A stretch of DNA of 64,000 nt from Seriola aureovittata (GCF_021018895.1 NC_079377.1:19369501-19433500), one strand, 5' to 3'. Counted from the first letter of the stretch, positions 51,201-63,759 are shown. Program-made: numbers and translations. Notes: a model not told the origin generated them from the sequence alone.

Positions 51201-54200
51201 GTAAGATTATTTACCTAAAGTTGCTCTAGCCACCAAGGTGGACCGATTATTTACTGTTAGTCTAATGAAATTTTGATGACTAATAACTGTTCACATTTTC
51301 TATTACAAGTCACTTTATTTGCTTCCAAGTGCATTTCAGTATCTTGTGCTTAACCCATAGTATGAAGTGGTTTCTGTTGTTGGATCAGCTTGGGAGGTAA
51401 ACCGCGAGGACCAAGTTGCACTTGTTTTCCTTTGAACTCAAATGTAATGGGAACATCCATTTGACAAAACTGCAGGGTTTAAAGTAAACTACTTACAGAA
51501 GGTGTGAAAATACCCTTGATTTGCCATCAATTATTCTTCAGAGCCTTCCTAAAGTGTTTAGTTCCTCTTACAGGTGCATTTAAAATATGGCTACTGGGAA
51601 TTTACAAAATCACTTTCACTGGGTTTATTATCTGTGTTCCCTAAAAGGTGCGCCACACCCCTAAGATTTGTACTCCAGGTTAAATCCATGTCCAGGAAGC
51701 ACTTCTTTGGTAGCCTAAATCCATGTGTAATCTGTGTTAAGGAAATTGCTCCCATGTGTGTTAATGCTACTGACAGCACTATTAGGCCTCAGTATTAATG
51801 GCTTGCTGAAATACGCAGCTAAACAAACAACTGCCACTGCTAGCTAACCCTGTCTTTGCCCTGAGGGGTCTACACAGACTAGAGATGTTACTTGGCCCTT
51901 CATACAGTAGCAGCTGTGCTAACAGTTGCAACTTGAGTGGTCTGAAGTGCTAATGGTTATGACACAACATCTTATGACACTAAAATGGAAGATTTTAATC
52001 CACAAGTAAAATAACGAGAAAGTCAAAGTCTTGTTCCACATAATGGTTTGTAACAAACCATGACTGGGGGTCTGTTGTATTTGTCCATGTTATTTTCATT
52101 TCATTTTCAATGAGAGCTCTCCATTGTCCAGGAGAGCTGATGAGACATCAATCTCCATACTTAATGCAGCCTACTAGATCATATAACCATAGGGGCCCGA
52201 TCATGAGTAATTTTCATGGCCTCTTTGCTGTCCATACTGAAAATACAACAGTAAGCTACAGTACATGGCTGTAATTAATATAACCCCCCCAGCTTCTCAC
52301 AGAAAAGGGGAAAAAATCATGGTCCAGAGGAACTGTACTAAAACAGAAGTTTTCTGGAATATTCCAATACTTAACTGTTTGTAAGTGTAAATGAATTCCC
52401 CCTAAGCTCCCACTTCCTTCCTCCCACTGACACAAGGTTGCTATGGTCTCAGACTGGGTTCCCTGTGGGATGACCAGAAGATGTGTCGGTGAGATATGCC
52501 CATACACTCTCTGTATATGTGTATGTGTGTCAGCATGGAGGATGGAGGGGGTGTGCCTAGACACTATGTCCATATGTGTTTGTGTGAATGTGTATGCGGC
52601 TCTATAAGTCTGTGTGTATGAGATCTCACCAGTGTTCTCTATTGGATGTGTAAAAAGGCTTTGCCTATAGTAAATACCCAGAGGTGGCAGTCTAACCCAA
52701 ACACTCAGCTGTCAATCACTATAAGCCACCAACCCCGGTCATGACCTGGGAACAGGAAGAGGCCTTGTTGTCCCTGAACGGATCTTACTGTGTTACTCTG
52801 GAGGGAGCCATGTATAGAGAGATGTATCTGTGTGTTTAACTTGCTATTCAGTATAGTGTATGTTTGTGTGTAGTGGGAGTTCAGCATAAGTGGTGGACTT
52901 TTTGCATCTGACTTCTATAACAACCTTCAATCAACGTAAGTGTATTAGCTTAACATGATACGTGCCCAAACTGCTCAAAATGTTCAGTGTAATATAATAT
53001 TCCTCTTTGTATAGACTGGGCCAAAAATGCTCCCACTTTACATAATATTATTGGTGGAATACTACACTTATTCAAACAGCATCTGAGACACACATGTCTG
53101 TATTTTACTTTACTTTTTACACAACACAAGATTAGAGGGCAGTTAATCTTCCTGGGATTTTTTGATCTCCTTTTCAGGATAGGGATAAATCTGATATGTT
53201 GGATTGGTATTGGCCGCGCTACTGACCTTATTAAGCAGGTCGGGTGTATCAGCCATGACATAACAGATCCACATTGCATACAGTTTCTTTTTCAATGTCA
53301 TTACAAAATTCACTGTCTCTCTGCTAACAGTTCCATCCATTAATTTGGGCTGCCAACTCAACCTTCTAGTGCCACAGAATTTCCTGGATCAATGTTACCT
53401 TACAGAAGAAAAGTTATCTCCACACAGTGAGGTACACAGATTTTAACTGGTATCGCAGCGAGAGACAGTATCGGCAGAAATCCTGACAAAGATTTGAGAA
53501 GTAAATTTACACAGGCTCATATACATACATGTATAGAAACGCTTTCATGCTTACATATATATGGTCAGCCCCTGTATATTGTTTCTTTCCTTCATTCACA
53601 AATCTTATAAAGCAATGTTCTAATTTATAACAGTGTGCACGGTCCATTAAAGCAGGAAGAACAAAATAAGCTGTCGTAAATATAGCCTCAATGTGGGAGT
53701 AAAATGATTTATGATGGCTAACGCCGCTGAAGTTATTTCATCAAAATCTAAATACACAAGAATCTCTTTCTCTGGCTCCTCCAACATGTTGACCCTGGCA
53801 TACCTGGCAATCAGAAAGTTACACTAATCTTACTTTCTCTTTTATTGCTGCGGTCCGACTTTCTCTCCTGATATGTCTATTACTGTGCTCACCTCCACTT
53901 TCTTTGTTGTGTGTTTCTACTGTATGTAAAAAGGTATACAAGTACTGCGGCAATGCAAAAACAAAGTCAGTCAAAATATTAGTTTTTAATATTAATAATA
54001 TTCTATGTACAGTATGAGACTGTGGAGGACGGCTGGTGAACACCTGGCACCTATGAAAACATTTACCCAGGCAGGAATCACTGCTGAGGGAACTTTCCTC
54101 TTGACATACCCCGTCCTCTGGTTCCCTTTACCTGCTTCTCCACTCTACATTCAAGCAGACTTAATACTGATTAAAACAAACACACAGTCTTAAGGCATTA

Positions 54201-55387
54201 CCCACTTTGTGGAGATAAGTGGCAAAGCTGACGGAGACTGCGAATTGTTAGTGACGTAGTGGTGGTTTTAAAAATGGTTGGCAAAGAGTTGGGAAATGAA
54301 TAGTAGAAAAAGGGATGGCCTGGGGGAAAGAAAGGCAAGAGGAAAGGCTTTGAAGGAAAGAAGCTGCATCTTCCCCCAATGAGCTGCTCGCATTTTATCA
54401 GCGACTCACTCATTCACTGCCATTTACCTTTCACCTCACTACGGAAGCCTTTGTAAACTCTGTTGGTGAGGTGTAATACACAAAATCACAACATCTTTCC
54501 TTAGAAAACCCTGTAGTGTTTCAATGTGTTTGTGAGCTCACATGCTTAAAGTGCTTATGTGGGATATGTAAATGTTATGGTTTTCATATATTCACATCAC
54601 ATTTGCTTAGTTTCATTTCATTACACAGAGCATCATACTTTCCCTGTAAAGACTAATGCGATCAGTACTAAAGACTATTTTCTTGTGTGTCAGTGACTCC
54701 GAGTGTCTACTTTGTCAGGTGTCCTGGTGTGTGATGAAGTATGTGAAAGGTTGACGGAGAGAGTGTGAGAAAAGTAACAGACAGAGAGACCAAAACACAT
54801 GTACTGTGTGTTTGTCTCTGAGCCAGTGAATGAAATATACTGCCTGAAGTGTGTGTGTGAGTGTGTATGTGTGTCCTGGCACGTGTGAGGTGGTGTGTGG
54901 GCGTCGAGAGGGAAAGCTCATAAAACCCATGATCACACTGATGAGGTCACAGGGAGTGAAACCGGAGAAAGCCTTTCATTTCCTGTCTCATTCCATCCCT
55001 CTCTCCCCTACTTCCATTCATCCATCTCTCCACTACCCTCCTGCCTATACTTTACTCCTGTTTTTCACCAGTGATACCAAAAGCCTGAAGTCTTTCTCAC
55101 CCCCTGGCTTTCTGGAATTTTTCAGTATGTGCCACCCAACACTCGAAAACAAGAGGAAGAAAGAGTTTTTTTTTTTTTTTTTTTTTTTTAGAAGTGACTG
55201 CATTTAACTTACAGCAAATGAGACAGTAAATGTCATTCTTGCTTCACACGTTAAAACTCCTCTGACTTGTGCTCTGCTTTTTTACCACTAATGTCCTCAC
55301 ACATTAAGTGTTAGTGTGTGGGTTATAAAGGGTGTGAACTTATGTCCTGTTGTACTCTCTCTTATAAATATGAAAAATAAACAAACT
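48297..55387. other. noncoding, poor in microsatellites
   Basis: Seven kilobases with no coding exon I can support. T24 lies at 55166-55189. A 153-codon frame (50112-50573) and several others lack domain character. A balanced block at 49130-49340 and an exon-like splice pair at 50063-50107 are noted as observations. Confidence 0.5.
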
Positions 55388-55673
55388 AGGGCTACAACTG
55401 ACAATTACTTTCATTATCAATTACACTGCTGATTATTCCACTAATTGTTTGGTAAATAAAATGTCAGAAAATGCTCATCACAATAGAAACTCGAGGTGAC
55501 ATCTTCATGTCCTGTTGTGTCCAACCATCAGTCCAGAATCTGGTCCAAAAATGGCTTGGCAAAGTAGAAAAGTATTTTTAGGTGATCTATGCTGCAAAAC
55601 TTAAGATATGTCCCAGAGGTCGACAGAAGAGTTTACTGAAAAGTTAAAAGCAATAGAGAGCTGATTGTAGCTT
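55388..55673. mobile_element. short hAT-like MITE, copy 2 (diverged)
   Basis: A second, more decayed copy of the family at 39696-39950. The left end AGGGCTACAACTGACAAT, the block ATAAAATGTCAGAAAATGC and the block ACATCTTCATGTCCTGTTGTG are shared with it. The right end appears at about 55661-55673, where CTGATTGTAGC is complementary to the left GCTACAACT region. The interior is diverged after 55560, so the right boundary is less certain. Confidence 0.65.
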
Positions 55674-58140
55674 ACTGTTGTGCAAGGCCATTATTCATGG
55701 AAGCTACAGGGAGTTTGCCAAACAGTAGGTTTCAATAAAGTGAAATGCCGATTTGAGCCGCCACCAAATATTAACGGGAGTACAATCTTTGGTAATGCTG
55801 TTAGTATTAATGTGTATCGAACACAGAGAAAAGTTTTTCCCACAAAACTTACATCCAAAAGGAGACTGGATTGATGTCAGTGGTCACAACGCTACAATGG
55901 AGTTATTTTCTGTTGGAAGGAGAAACCAGTGCTAATCACTGTGTCACACTGAGGCAATCATAGGCATGGAACAACACAAAAGAAAACAGTGTTCACAGCA
56001 CAGGCATCTGAGCAATGAAGACTAGAAGTGTAATACTCTCCCTCTTTACTTTTAGATAGCAGGTACTACAAATGTAGCAAGTCTGTTTACTTGCTTATCA
56101 ATAGTGCAGCTAGTGGGTTATCTCTTGGAAAAAGACACTGTGTGCCTCTGCTATGCTCATCCTGATTGTCAGACAAAGTCATTGACATGAGCCATAAGCT
56201 CACTCTTACACACTGCTGTTGATAATATTGCAGGAGGTTGCTCCAATACAGGCTACAGTATAGACACAAAGCACATTCAAAGTTAGACTTCTATTGCTGT
56301 GTCTTGAATTTCCACCATAAATGCCCTAAAATTTTTTAATGTGTTACCAAAAGAAATACATTTTTAAATACTGTAGTATACCATTGTATCTGAAACTAAA
56401 GCAGCCACATAAGACGGACTGCAGCGTTCAGGCATTGTTTGCAGGTCTTCAGGGTTTTACTTTTGTTTTTTTGACAGGTGATCTGAGAAATCAGAGATCA
56501 ACAGAGAAAGCTATATTCTCTACTCAATGTTCGCTCGGCAGGATGCATTTGCTGGCTGTGAGAGACATTCCCTCTGCTACTGTGTGAAAAGAAGTTGAGA
56601 TGACTTTGGATCCACCTGCGTCTCCATGGCTTATCTTGAGCAAAAGCTGATGAAAAAGAGCCCTGCATGACCGCTTGGGATATTTTTCTGTGTTAACTTT
56701 TCTTTAAATAGCCTAAGACTTATGAGACAACAAACAGCCAGATGTGTGTGACATTCATTTAGCAGCTTGCTTACCATCAATTTCCTTCATATTTCACAAA
56801 AACCGCAAGGCACACCTGAGCTCAATCCATAACACAACAGCTGAGAAACAGTGCAGCAGAGGGTAACAGAGAACTACACAACTACTCCCGCAGCCGCTCT
56901 GCTTCTTATCACAGGCTCATTACTGGTCAATGTTTGACAAAAACTCCAAGGGGCAACAGTAGCTGGCGGCCAGATTGCCTGTCCCATCTGCGCGCTCACG
57001 TTTAGTATAGGGAGGAAGATTAAAGGTGGGAAAAGCAGGAATGATGCTGAGGGAAACTGTGTTTACTTGCACAAATACATGTGTTCCTCAAGAAAAAAAA
57101 AAACCCACTGGAAACACGAAAGCAAGAGACTGTGCCGAGCTAAAGTAAATGAGATCAAAAGAAATAAAAGACAACAAAATGACAAAGGGAGTTAACGTCA
57201 AATAAAAAACCTTGATTAGAAAATGAAATTCCTTTTGAAAAATGAGTGAGTAAAGGGAGACAATGAAATAAAGTATGGGAATCTAGTCTGAATTTGTGTG
57301 TAGTTTTCTCAGATCATCACCAAGCAAACTGCCACTTCTGATTAATCTTGATCGAACATCTCTTTGTGTTTGTGTCTAGAATATATTCTATTTGTTTTCC
57401 CAAGGGGAGATACTGAAGCAGCAGCACTAACGGTGATTAGGTATTCTACATTCAGTATAAGGGTTAGCACAGGGGACCTCAGGCCTTCTCAGAATCATAT
57501 TTTATGTTTTTTTTTATTTATTCCAGTTTCATGAACACAAACAAATTAGATAATGTGGATGGGGAGTCTGGGATTAATTTTGAAGCAGCTGATTAGAGTG
57601 TATTTGTGTGTGTGTCCTGGGATAATTGTGTCTGGGACCATGCCTAAAAAGCCTTCAGGCTTTACTGCAGTCTGGAAGATAGAAACACTCCCTCCTCCTC
57701 CTCCTCTCCCTGTCTCTGCTCACCCCCTCCCCAGCCCACCCATTTTGTTTTTTCACATCTTCCTGTTGTCTGGAAGAAAAAAATCATCATTAACTGGTGT
57801 CTTCTTTCCTCTTTCCATCATTTCACACATCCACTGCACCTTCTCCCACTTTCCTTTTCTCCATGCTTCATTGCATCCTCCCTCTTCTCCATTCTCATCC
57901 ATGCCCGTCCTTTACCATGTAAATTAGATCACATCACTGAGTGCGTAATTTCCTGAGTTCTTCATTTTGAGACAATTAACATCAAGATCGCAAGGTATAC
58001 AGGAAATATTTTTAATGTCAAAACTTCATTTTGACCTCATTTGATTTACATGTCGTGTCCTTTAGGTGGTTTAAGTTACCACAAATACTGTAAAGTCTAC
58101 TTTGAACAACACAAATCCAAAAATGTGTTCACAACAGTAC
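55674..58140. other. noncoding flank downstream of srbd1
   Basis: No gene is recognised. Balanced non-repetitive DNA at 56760-57020 and 57300-57450 could be regulatory; pyrimidine-rich DNA at 57680-57910 explains the open frame 57553-57927. Confidence 0.5.
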
Positions 58141-58162
58141 AAAACAAAACATGAGTTGAATT

Positions 58163-58530
58163 TTTATTTATCTATTTAAGTATGAGAATAACATTGAAGT
58201 ATTATTCTATTTATAAAAATGAATCAATAGTAGCTCAAGTATGAAGTCATTAGCATTACTGCTAAAGTGCAAATGTCATGGGTGTCATCTCAATAAGCAG
58301 TCCGATCAGTAAACAGCACTGTGTGCAGATAGCAAGCCAGCCAGAAAGTTGATGATCAAAATGGAAACTTTTGCCCTGAATCAGGCATTCAAGTATAGTG
58401 TTGAACTCCATGTAAAGCACTACTCCTAAAAACATACAGGCAGTAATATTCAGGCTGAGAATAAATCCAACCTGAGAGCATGACTCCTAGTCATGAACAT
58501 AACTGTAAGGAAGTTTGGCTTGATTTTATT
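58163..58530 (-). other. candidate srbd1 polyadenylation signals in the 3' UTR
   Basis: Two AATAAA hexamers on the minus strand lie downstream of the srbd1 stop: one at 58525-58530, about 310 nt after the stop, and one at 58163-58168, about 675 nt after it. Either could end the transcript. Which one is used cannot be decided from sequence. The 3' UTR would therefore run from 58841 down to roughly 58500 or 58140. Confidence 0.5.
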
Positions 58531-58841
58531 TCAGTGGACTTATAATTGCTGTTTTGAGTTGAATTGAAATCAACAAACAGTCTTTCATTGAACCATTTTT
58601 TGAAGAAGACAAGCAGATACTGCATTAAAAATTGCAAGCCCTCCCAAATAATGCAGACATTGGTTGAATGCGTGTAACAAAGAATAAAGGACCATTCCTA
58701 TAAATACACTTAACGGGTTGCCTGTTTAAATGCCTTGTTCTTATCTGATCATAAGAACCATATTAGTTCTCATCCACAATCACTGTAACCATCATGAAGT
58801 AATTTGCTCTGTGTAATATTAATTATGGGAATTAAGTGACT

Positions 58842-59134
58842 CTATTCGAGAACCCTAATCAGATCCAGACCGATCCGTCCCCTCTGAAGGTCCACATTCA
58901 GGACCCGGACCTCCACCCGTTCTCCTGGTCCCAGAGCTAGGCTGCGACGGCGCTGACTGACAGGCAGCTTGTCCAGGGTGATGTTGCTCTTGTGGATGAG
59001 GCCTGATCGGCCCACACCGATATCTACAAAAGCCCCAAACAGAGCAGTGTTGTCCACGCGGCCCGTCAGCACCGCACCCACCCGCAGATCACTCATCGAC
59101 ACAACGCCCCGCTTAAAGTCGGCCTGCCCAAAAT
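58842..59134 (-). CDS. srbd1: srbd1 terminal coding exon, C-terminal S1 RNA-binding domain
   Basis: This is the last coding exon of SRBD1, the animal relative of bacterial Tex, a nucleic-acid-binding scaffold whose C-terminal S1 (OB-fold) domain binds RNA or single-stranded DNA. The exon holds two bases of a split codon, 96 codons and a TAG stop at 58842-58844. The first residues ([16 protein letters not shown]) form the linker. The S1 fold follows: the VLTGRVDN strand, the diagnostic [16 protein letters not shown] core, then a basic QRRRS segment, a [12 protein letters not shown] strand and RIGLDLIRV at the end. The acceptor on the minus strand is a pyrimidine tract ending in CCCCAG, with AG at 59136-59135, so the exon starts at 59134. 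An incoming phase of one base matches the donor of the exon at 60965-61149. No frameshift or internal stop is seen. Seen: the frame, S1 core, splice site and stop. Known: the Tex/SRBD1 domain order. Symbol assignment is high confidence; other S1 proteins lack this linker-plus-terminus arrangement. Confidence 0.93.
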
Positions 59135-60964
59135 CTGGGGATGGCAAAGGGAGAGATCAAGAAAGAGAATATCAAACGCTGAGGTGGCTCGATGACACTG
59201 AGGCAGAATGTTTGGGAGGAGAAACGGGAAATGGGGATGCAGGAAAATGGGGGGGGGCGGGGCAGAAATGACAAACAGATATTACATTTCGAGCAGTAAT
59301 CAAATACTTGTGTCTACATACTTCCACATTTCTCAGCGTTTTATTCTATCCCACTTTCCACTTGGCATGTTCATGAGAGATCTTTTTCCTTTCTGTAGCA
59401 TTAACACAAACAAGGAAGGCTCGCACCCCAGGAAATAGTCCGGTCCAATTATCCTCCCCACAGCACTGATTTCATGCGGTAGCCTCGGCCCATCTGTTTA
59501 CTCAGCTGAGCGCTGGCTAGGAGGCCAAGCATAGTGTGCTGCAACCGAATAGGTCCAACCTGAGAATGAACCTTGAAGCTGCGTTCCTTAATTTTAAGAA
59601 GAGTTAGCCAGCGCTAACTGGGTATTCAGGCTTTACTTCCTTTCCATATGAAACTGTATGAAAAAGGACAGCCTGGTAATAAGGCATGGGAATGAATTTG
59701 GATTTAAATGACCCGTCTATCTTTTTGCACTTTTCATCCTTGCTTTATGTAAGGATCAAAGGTCAAGCATCCTTCTCCCAAGTGGCTTTGTATTGTATTG
59801 TATTGTATACTTATTAAGTATGATTCCAGAATCAGTGTGTATGGCATTCACAAGTACACATACACAATAATAGCCGCTATACCAGAAATCAGTAATGTTT
59901 CTCACTTTTGCCTTCTTCTGAAAAACTTATCTCCAAAATCCCAGCTCTCAACGTCATCAAACTTTTACTTATATTTCCTCTTTAGCCCAGAATAAGCATG
60001 TTAAATCATACATATTGTACATTAGATATTTATACAATACATGGTTCTTCCTAACTGTTCTTTTATTTCACATACCTTTTTTCAGAATATAGAAAAGGGA
60101 AAGAAAAAAGTGAGACGGATGTGGCATGAATTCTTCTTGAGAAAAGGAATCGGTGCTAGAGCAAAATAAAATCTAAAGGTTTGTGACCATGTATGATTTT
60201 ATTGGTATATTTATGTGTGCCTGAACTCAAGAGCATGAGATTAAGGAGAAAAACAGAGGTCTTTGTGTATGTGATATTCTGTCCAACAACACAATCTGCT
60301 GGAGCCATCACACCCTGTCAGAAACACATTGCCTGTGTTGTTGGGCTACAGGGAGGAAGCCACAGCACTGTCAGATCCTATCAAGTTACACTGCCAAGAT
60401 ATGCCTATTATAATAAAGGCACAAGAAACGTCAGTGTGTGTGTGCAACTAGCAAACCAGTCAAAGACTGGACAAACACAAGTTCAACGTTCTCTTAGTCA
60501 GTAGGGACCTATAAAGGGCATTAAGAAGGAAAGATGAGAGAATAAGAGAAGTTACTGTGGCGGCTAGCTTGCACGTATGTGTGTCTATGAAATTTTATAT
60601 GATTAAAAACACTGATAGTTTTGTGTTCAGTGACAAGATTTTGCACAAAGATATATGTAGGAATAACAGATGTATGTCTATTCCTTTAACTGAAACAGGG
60701 GCAATAAATGACGACAACTAAACGTATTAAACGATGCTGTGTAAATGTTGAGTTTACATGGATGAATATACTCATCTTGGCGAGTTTTGCAAATATTCTT
60801 TGTATTCTTGTTCTTTGTGTTTGTGTTCTTCCATGATTTTAGTCATACTGTTAATCAGGTTTTTCTCAAAAGAAAGTTTGAGTCTTGACTATTTACCTAC
60901 ACTGTGTCGCAAAAATGAGTTGATATCAGTATTTGAGTGTTGCTGCGACTGGCAGGAGTCTTAC
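59135..60964 (-). other. srbd1: last intron of srbd1
   Basis: This 1,830-nt intron separates the last two coding exons. Its donor is GTAAGA and its acceptor is CCCCAG, both on the minus strand. It holds a G-rich run near 59250-59262, a short (TGTAT)n tract at 59787-59807 and, at 59440-59640, a non-repetitive block with a perfect 11-bp inverted repeat. Plus-strand open frames in it (for example 60193-60504) have no recognisable protein character. Confidence 0.85.
59787..59807. repeat. (TGTAT)n short tandem repeat
   Basis: Four TGTAT/TATTG units within the last srbd1 intron. Confidence 0.85.
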
Positions 60965-61149
60965 TTTGTCGTATGTCAAACCCAGGAGGCTGCGTGAGGC
61001 CATCTATGATGAGCTTGAGGGTCTCAGGTGTAGTGTCCACTGATCTGGCCAATTCCTCCACATTGCTGGTCTTAACCTTGCTCTCCACACAGTGTCGCAG
61101 GCCTACGTTCCCAATATGGTCTGCACTCCCACCCACGAGGGACAGAAAT
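60965..61149 (-). CDS. srbd1: srbd1 penultimate coding exon, linker between the helix-hairpin-helix part and the S1 domain
   Basis: This exon of 185 nt encodes the segment that joins the helix-hairpin-helix region of Tex-like proteins to the S1 domain. After one base that completes a split codon it reads FLSLVGGSADHIG, then a helical stretch with ESKVKTSNVEELARSV and PETLKLIIDGL, and ends GFDIRQ plus one base. The acceptor (minus strand) is a strong pyrimidine tract CTCTCCTCTCCAG with AG at 61151-61150. The donor is GTAAGA, with GT at 60964-60963. One leftover base at the donor pairs with the two leading bases of the exon at 58842-59134 and gives an Asn codon, so the two exons join in frame. 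The preceding exon, expected to carry the HPE-type motif of the HhH domain, is not visible before the window ends. The assignment rests on similarity to the Tex/SRBD1 layout, on the splice signals and on phase agreement. Confidence 0.88.
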
Positions 61150-62502
61150 CTGGAGAGGAGAGACAGGTGTGAAATATAGTAGAGTGAGAAAATTTAACTT
61201 TTAACAACAGCTAAACAAACTATTTTTTGTTTGCACACACAAGTTTATAGTGGGTCAAAGTTGCTGGGCTTAAAGCACAAGCACCACATCCTTTACTGAC
61301 TGAGAGAGAGACCTGGGTTTATGAGGGATGGAGTGAGAGAGTAAGAGGGAGGAGGAAAGGAGCAAGGGATATGGGGGGGGTGATGATAGACTAGACAAGC
61401 AAAGAAATAGGAAGGATGGAGAGAATAGCTAAGCTAATGCAGGTAAAGTGAGAGGGAGGTGGAAAAGAAAGGAGGGAGGGAAGAGAGGTGTGAGAGTAAT
61501 TACACACAAAGTCATGAGCTGTCAAGACTGGGCTTTCTGTTCTGAAAAATACACACTCACAAACACTCACATTTATTTTACCCCCTAGTAAATCAGGTAA
61601 ATCCACAGTGGGCTGTAAACGCCCTGACACCTTGTCTCATGAAATTGCCTCCACTTTGCTGAGGTTGGACTGTTTGTCCTTCAACTGCTTGGAAAAATCT
61701 CCTTATATCACTTTATTCTAGCGGGATGTCCCACCTCCAAAATGTCTAGACAGTCAGTCAGGTTGCACCATTTAAAATTCACTGAATCTGAGAATTAAAT
61801 CCAAACTAATTAACTAGTCTACAATCTAAACAGACTTAGTAACAAACTGGCATGAGAGCCAGAGTAACAAATATGGGTTATGGAAAAATGTACGATGTGT
61901 GTTTCAGAGTGTGTGTGTATTGTGCATACTATATAAATTATTTACAGTAGGCACTTTCCACAGTTGGTGATAGATGTGAATGCATTTGCCTCTATGCATG
62001 TATTCATGTGAGGACCAGCTGGGCAGCGTCCGTGATGGATGTCGCTCACTGGCAGCCTGACGCCAAACAGACTCCACAGCTGTCCCCCCAGCCATGATGG
62101 ACAGAACAGGTGGACATACACGCAAGAACATACACACAAAGTTGATTCATACACAATGTTGTTCAGAAATGCTCATTTGGCAGTAGCCGGGACAGTGCGG
62201 ATGTAACGCGACACGGCTTGTGTACAAACTATGTATGAGACAGCTGTGAATGGAGAGGCCCCTGCCAGCAAAGTCACCATCTACCGTCCAAAAGAGGGAG
62301 ACAAGCAGAATCAATCCCTCAACACCAGCAAGCCAGATCAGTACAAAATAGTAGCAGAGTATGTGCCAGAAATGGCTTAGTGGTGAGGAAACAGCACCTT
62401 TGGACCGAAATGGATGCCTGTCCGACACTACGATCACCTCTCCCGTGTCTCCCTAGGCTTCTTGACTTTCCATCCATATATCTCTTTACAGGAAAAGATA
62501 CA

Positions 62503-62690
62503 TTTGCGTCTTGGTGGCCTAGAGGTCTAAAACACATACCACATAGTCCCCCCCCCACCCCACCCCCACCCCCCGGTTTGTATCCAGCCTGGGACCTTTG
62601 TTGAGGGTCATTTCTCTTCCTCTTTCTTACACAAAATGTTTCCTGGCTTTTTCTACCATGTCAAAAATTGTAAAAATGCCAAATAGTTTT
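62503..62690 (+). mobile_element. tRNA-derived SINE relic
   Basis: The element begins near TTGGTGGCCTAGAGGTC, which contains a pol III A box (TGGCCTAGAGG), followed by a B box GGTTTGTATCC at about 62575. The tail after the B box (AGCCTGGGACCTTTGTTG, then a TCTCTTCCTCTTTC stretch and AAAAATGCC) is the 3' arrangement I know from an abundant teleost tRNA-SINE family. A C-rich run (about 62548-62574) has expanded between the A and B boxes. It sits in an srbd1 intron in antisense orientation. Target-site duplications are not clear, so the exact ends are approximate. Confidence 0.8.
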
Positions 62691-63054
62691 TAAGGGACAG
62701 GAGGCTGACAAATCTTTTTCAAGAAAGACATGGATTACTAGAGTACAAAATACAGCCCTTTAAATCCTTACAGACGTACATCGAAACTTATCATCTTACT
62801 GGAAATTTAGCAACTGGGGCTTCAACCAACTTAAAATACTAATCATGCTGAGGCAGAACTGCAAGGATTTCTCCAGTGATACTCAAACCACTCAAATGTC
62901 AAACCTCTAAGCCAGTTTAGGAACATCCCTTTAATCTATGAGTAACAAAAACTATTTAAGATTTAAGAAGGAGAGGAGAGTGTTGAATTAAGAGCAGCCT
63001 GCATTCTGGCTCTGGATCTTAAAATGGTTTTGGTGTGTAGTGGGTTTTACTTTC

Positions 63055-63110
63055 AGGTGTGTGGGTGTGTGTGTGTGTGTGTGTGTGTGTGCATGTGTGT
63101 GCGTGTGTGT
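63055..63110. repeat. (TG)n microsatellite, interrupted
   Basis: TG units with GG and CATG/CG interruptions. Confidence 0.93.
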
Positions 63111-63592
63111 TGCCCATCTCATTTTTCAGTGCTGTATGTTAGTATTTAAGGGGTACCAGGAGTCCAGAGGCCCCCCATCACTGTTGGGTTCATACTCATA
63201 TAATTACTACCAACACTATGTGTGTATATGTGGTGTGTGTATGTGTGAATGTGGGGTTGGGTGGGCTAGGATATAGATTTTATCCAGGCCCACAGCAAGA
63301 ACCCACTCTGCCTTGTATTACAGAAATATTGGGCCCCGACTACATATCAGAGACATATTCGTCATAGAATGGACCCCCTCTGTCTCATACCGGAGTACTA
63401 CAATATGCTTCATTCATGATGTGAAATATTCTAATAGAGTTGGATCCTCTACATCTGAATATTAAGATTCTTTACAGAAACGTTTCACTGTAAGATATCA
63501 AAGAAATATTTGCTTTTAAGCAAACACATCCTTCTACCTCTGAAACAAAGGTGGGCAAATTATGTCTCTGCCTATGTGTTTCAGCTTGTATG

Positions 63593-63595
<3 letters not shown>

Positions 63596-63631
<36 letters not shown>

Positions 63632-63634
63632 TGT
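63596..63634. repeat. (TG)n microsatellite
   Basis: About 14 TG units followed by TATGTG. Confidence 0.93.
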
Positions 63635-63737
63635 ATATGGTTACAAAAGGGAGATGATGAGTGGGCTGTGAGCAGTAATGGAGGATCCAGTTTCTCTAAT
63701 GTGATGAACATGATATTCCTTATACACCATAAAAGCG

Positions 63738-63759
63738 CACACACACACACACACACACA
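63738..63759. repeat. (CA)n microsatellite
   Basis: About ten CA units. Confidence 0.9.

Noticed and set aside
53143..53361. 72-codon minus-strand frame with balanced composition
   Set aside because: No recognised domain, no clear splice sites and no supporting neighbours.
61391..61630. Possible further srbd1 exon on the minus strand (PTVDLPDLLGG segment)
   Set aside because: A weak acceptor and donor can be drawn, but the peptide does not fit the helix-hairpin-helix region expected directly upstream of the penultimate exon.
61904..62437. Other minus-strand frames upstream of the penultimate srbd1 exon
   Set aside because: No Tex/SRBD1-like sequence and no convincing splice borders in the right phase.
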